Shown: piece after piece, positions 5,306 to 7,112 of the stretch | Numbering within the stretch: position 1 is the first letter of the stretch | Layout: every line of letters begins with the position of its first letter | From: Nitrososphaerota archaeon | Lineage (GTDB): Archaea > Thermoproteota > Nitrososphaeria > Nitrososphaerales > UBA183 | DNA: 7,112 nucleotides | Assembly (NCBI GenBank): GCA_029785625.1 | Contig: JAFLZI010000022.1 | Location: 1-7,112, forward strand | Reading direction: 5' to 3' | Notes under the pieces: model-generated | What the model saw: the letters and a program-made list of their open reading frames with translations, nothing else | The model's database searches: none | What the model was told of the DNA's origin: nothing | Made by a program: the position numbers and the translations under genes

Positions 5306-6913
5306 TTGCCTGAGATAGAGATCAGGAACCTCACATTCACCTACGAGAACAGGACGGCGCCGGCCCTCCAGGGCGTCAACCTCAGCGTGGAGAAAGGAGA
5401 GTTCATCCTAGTGGCTGGGCAGAGCGGCTGCGGGAAATCGACCCTCATCAAGTGCCTGAACGGCCTGATACCGCACAGATACGTCGGAAGCTACGCGGGC
5501 GAGGCGAAGGCGTCTGGGCAGACAGTCATGGCGTCGAACCTCCTTGAGCTGGGTCTCAGGATCGGGACTGTCATGCAGGAAGTGGAGAAGCAGGTCGTGT
5601 CCCCCATCGTGGAGGACGAGATCGCCTTCGGCCCGTCTAATCTCGCCCTCCCCAGGGAGGACATCGAAGAGAGGGTGCACAACGCAGCCTCGTCGCTGGG
5701 GCTCGAAGAGCTGAGGAAGCGCTCCACCTACGCCCTCTCCGGCGGCCAGAAGCAGAAGGTGGCTATCGCAGACATCATGTCGATGGAGCCATCCATAGTC
5801 CTCTTCGACGAGCCACTCGCTAACCTGGACTCGGAAGGGGTCGAGATGATGCAAGATGCATTCAGGAAGCTGTCGCGTTCAGGGAAGACGGTGCTAGTAG
5901 CCGAACACAGGACAGAAGAGGTGCTGAAAGCAGGTCCCAGCAGGGTGGTGGTGATGGTGGACGGGCGCATCGCTGCCGACAGCGACGACCCTGCGGTGCT
6001 GGCAAGGTTCGCCGACGTCCTCAAGGTCCCCGCGGAATATCTCGTCCGGGGGAAGCGCCGGCCTCATGCGCCTGTACCAAGGCAGCCAGTGGGCGCGGCG
6101 GGGGAGCCGATTGTGAAGTGCACGGACCTGGTGGCAGAATACCCAGGGGGAGTCAGGGCGCTTGACGGAGTCTCAATCGAGATCAAACGAGGGGAAAGGA
6201 TAGCCCTCCTCGGGAACAACGGCGCGGGTAAGTCGACCCTGGCTCTCGCCCTGACGGGAATCCTGAAGCCGGTTTCGGGGTCGATCCTTGTGGAGGGGCG
6301 GGATTCGAAAGGGCTGGCTGTTTCAGACGTCGCGAAGACCATAGCGGTCGTCTTCCAGAGCCCGTTCCTGATGCTCTTCTCGCGAACGGTCAGGGAGGAG
6401 CTCGCCTTCGGGCCAAGGAACATAGGCATAGGAAAGGAAGAGATCGCCAGGATCGTCCCTGAAGCGGCCAGGGAGTGCGGTGTGGAGCACCTGCTCGATG
6501 GCTCCCCGTTCGCTACGAGTTTCGGCGAGAAGAAGCGCGTCTGCGTAGCCTCCGTCCTGGCCATGAGGCCCGAATGCGTAATACTCGATGAGCCCACCGC
6601 AGGCCAGGACTACGCCAACTGCGCCCATTTCATGGACTTCATCGACTCGGTGCAGAGCGCGAAGTCTTTCATAGTGATAACCCACGACCCTGATCTCGCC
6701 ATCGACTACACCGACAGGACGGTGGTGATGCACGGAGGGAAGGTGATAGCAGACGGACCCACGAAGAGGGTGCTCGCCGATGAGAAGGTGCTGAAGGAGG
6801 CGGCTATACGCGAGACCTCACTGATCTCTTTGTCGAAGATGCTCACCGGTGGAAGGTCGGTGCTAACGACCGCTGAACTCCTGGCGGCTTCAGGCTCGGA
6901 AGCTGCTTCTTGA
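5306..6913 (+). CDS. Double ABC ATPase of an ECF-type (CbiO/EcfA-like) uptake transporter
   Basis: A 535-residue cytoplasmic protein made of two fused nucleotide-binding domains. Domain 1 (about 1-250) has Walker A GQSGCGKST (38-46), Q-loop Q91, signature LSGGQ (144-148), Walker B IVLFDEP (164-170), D-loop NLD and H-loop H201. Domain 2 (about 267-535) has Walker A GNNGAGKST (303-311), Q351, Walker B VILDEP (425-430), D-loop GQD and H460. Its signature is TSFGE (404-408) instead of LSGGQ. The post-Q-loop sequence E-x-A-FGP-x-N in both halves is typical of CbiO/EcfA, the ATPases that drive vitamin, cobalt or nickel uptake with an EcfT membrane scaffold and a substrate-binding S protein. Neither partner is visible here, so the substrate is unknown. 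TTG at 5306 starts the conserved PEIEIRNLTFTY strand; no better in-frame start is seen. Confidence 0.93.
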   Translation: MPEIEIRNLTFTYENRTAPALQGVNLSVEKGEFILVAGQSGCGKSTLIKCLNGLIPHRYVGSYAGEAKASGQTVMASNLLELGLRIGTVMQEVEKQVVSPIVEDEIAFGPSNLALPREDIEERVHNAASSLGLEELRKRSTYALSGGQKQKVAIADIMSMEPSIVLFDEPLANLDSEGVEMMQDAFRKLSRSGKTVLVAEHRTEEVLKAGPSRVVVMVDGRIAADSDDPAVLARFADVLKVPAEYLVRGKRRPHAPVPRQPVGAAGEPIVKCTDLVAEYPGGVRALDGVSIEIKRGERIALLGNNGAGKSTLALALTGILKPVSGSILVEGRDSKGLAVSDVAKTIAVVFQSPFLMLFSRTVREELAFGPRNIGIGKEEIARIVPEAARECGVEHLLDGSPFATSFGEKKRVCVASVLAMRPECVILDEPTAGQDYANCAHFMDFIDSVQSAKSFIVITHDPDLAIDYTDRTVVMHGGKVIADGPTKRVLADEKVLKEAAIRETSLISLSKMLTGGRSVLTTAELLAASGSEAAS

Positions 6914-7026
6914 AGTGCGGCGGCACCAGACGCCCATTCCTATACGAATATTCTGCGCAATAATATTGATAAATGTATACATCAAGACCAGCGTCGGTAA
7001 ACCCGATTGGTTGAACAACCGCCCAG
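6914..7026. other. Gene-free segment with an AT-rich patch and three short palindromes
   Basis: Between the ABC gene stop and the inverted repeat, bases about 6940-6985 are strikingly AT-rich compared with the rest of the window. They hold perfect palindromes GAATATTC (6946-6953), AATATT (6962-6967) and ATGTATACAT (6973-6982). Further on is GGTTG-AA-CAACC (7009-7020). The patch could be a promoter or operator for a gene to the right. A 13-codon frame from ATG 6973 to TGA 7012-7014 is too short to call. On the plus strand the frame from GTG 6915 stays open for 66 codons to the window end and enters the repeat in the peptidase reading frame, but its first part resembles nothing I know. Confidence 0.4.
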
Positions 7027-7102
7027 CCCTGGGGGAGAACATAGCAGACCTCGGTGGCGTAAGTCTGGCCCACGAGGCTCTGCAGGATAGGCTGTCCCAC
7101 TC
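7027..7102 (+). repeat. 76-bp perfect inverted repeat, copy at the window end (peptidase fragment)
   Basis: This is base-for-base the reverse complement of 3480-3555. It encodes on the plus strand LGENIADLGGVSLAHEALQ followed by DRLSHS, i.e. only a small internal piece of the M13 peptidase, without the HEITH motif. Perfect identity, including synonymous positions, argues for a very recent copy or an artefact rather than an old paralogue. After it, translation would go on as DGV to the window edge. Confidence 0.97.
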
Positions 7103-7112
7103 GGACGGCGTG
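7098..7112 (+). repeat. 15-bp direct repeat, copy 2 (matches 3189-3203)
   Basis: The final 15 bases repeat 3189-3203 exactly. Five of them (CACTC, 7098-7102) overlap the 76-bp repeat, and ten (7103-7112) lie beyond it. This looks like a junction through short shared sequence, but it is cut by the window edge. Confidence 0.55.

Noticed and set aside
6973..7014. 13-codon frame MYTSRPASVNPIG after the AT-rich patch
   Set aside because: Too short to support and without a ribosome binding site; could be chance.
1..7112. CRISPR array, mobile element or defence island
   Set aside because: No regularly spaced repeats, transposase, integrase, nuclease or toxin-antitoxin gene is visible on either strand.

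Overview
The window looks archaeal, most likely from the TACK / thaumarchaeote-related side. The main reason is a complete L10e (uL16) ribosomal protein with an N-terminus starting MHGKNYR and an ENKMIATAGADRLQEGMR core, together with archaeal-type tRNA methyltransferases, TATA-like boxes about 25-35 nt upstream of several starts, and very short predicted leaders. The coding DNA is GC-rich, and three of the five substantial genes appear to start with TTG.

Layout. 1-204 is the 3' end of an unrecognised small basic protein. 30 nt downstream in the same reading frame is a TrmJ-like SpoU-fold tRNA 2'-O-methyltransferase (235-954, +). It converges with, and overlaps by 25 nt, a Trm-G10/Trm11-like tRNA guanine-N2 methyltransferase (930-2111, -). 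A 363-nt gene-free interval (2112-2474) holds two promoters and several perfect hairpins. Next is L10e (2475-3002, +), a 239-nt gene-free interval, an M13 (PepO/neprilysin family) zinc metallopeptidase without a visible signal peptide (3242-5191, -), a 114-nt divergent promoter region, and a double-headed ABC ATPase of the ECF/CbiO type (5306-6913, +). The last 200 nt contain an AT-rich patch and then a perfect 76-bp inverted copy of the peptidase segment that encodes its third zinc ligand.

How it fits together. The left half is translation-related: two tRNA-modifying enzymes (expected targets position 32 and G10) and a large-subunit ribosomal protein. The right half is protein or peptide turnover plus the energising subunit of a vitamin or metal uptake transporter, whose membrane partners are not in the window. 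I see no defence island, CRISPR array, integrase, transposase, tRNA or rRNA.

The least ordinary element is the 76-bp inverted repeat (3480-3555 versus 7027-7102). Its far copy then runs directly into 10 more bases that also match 3194-3203. This is either a chimeric contig end (amplification or assembly) or a recent real rearrangement, possibly a DNA inversion that would swap the peptidase C-terminus. The window ends too early to decide. Apart from this the region is mostly housekeeping, and I do not claim a new system.
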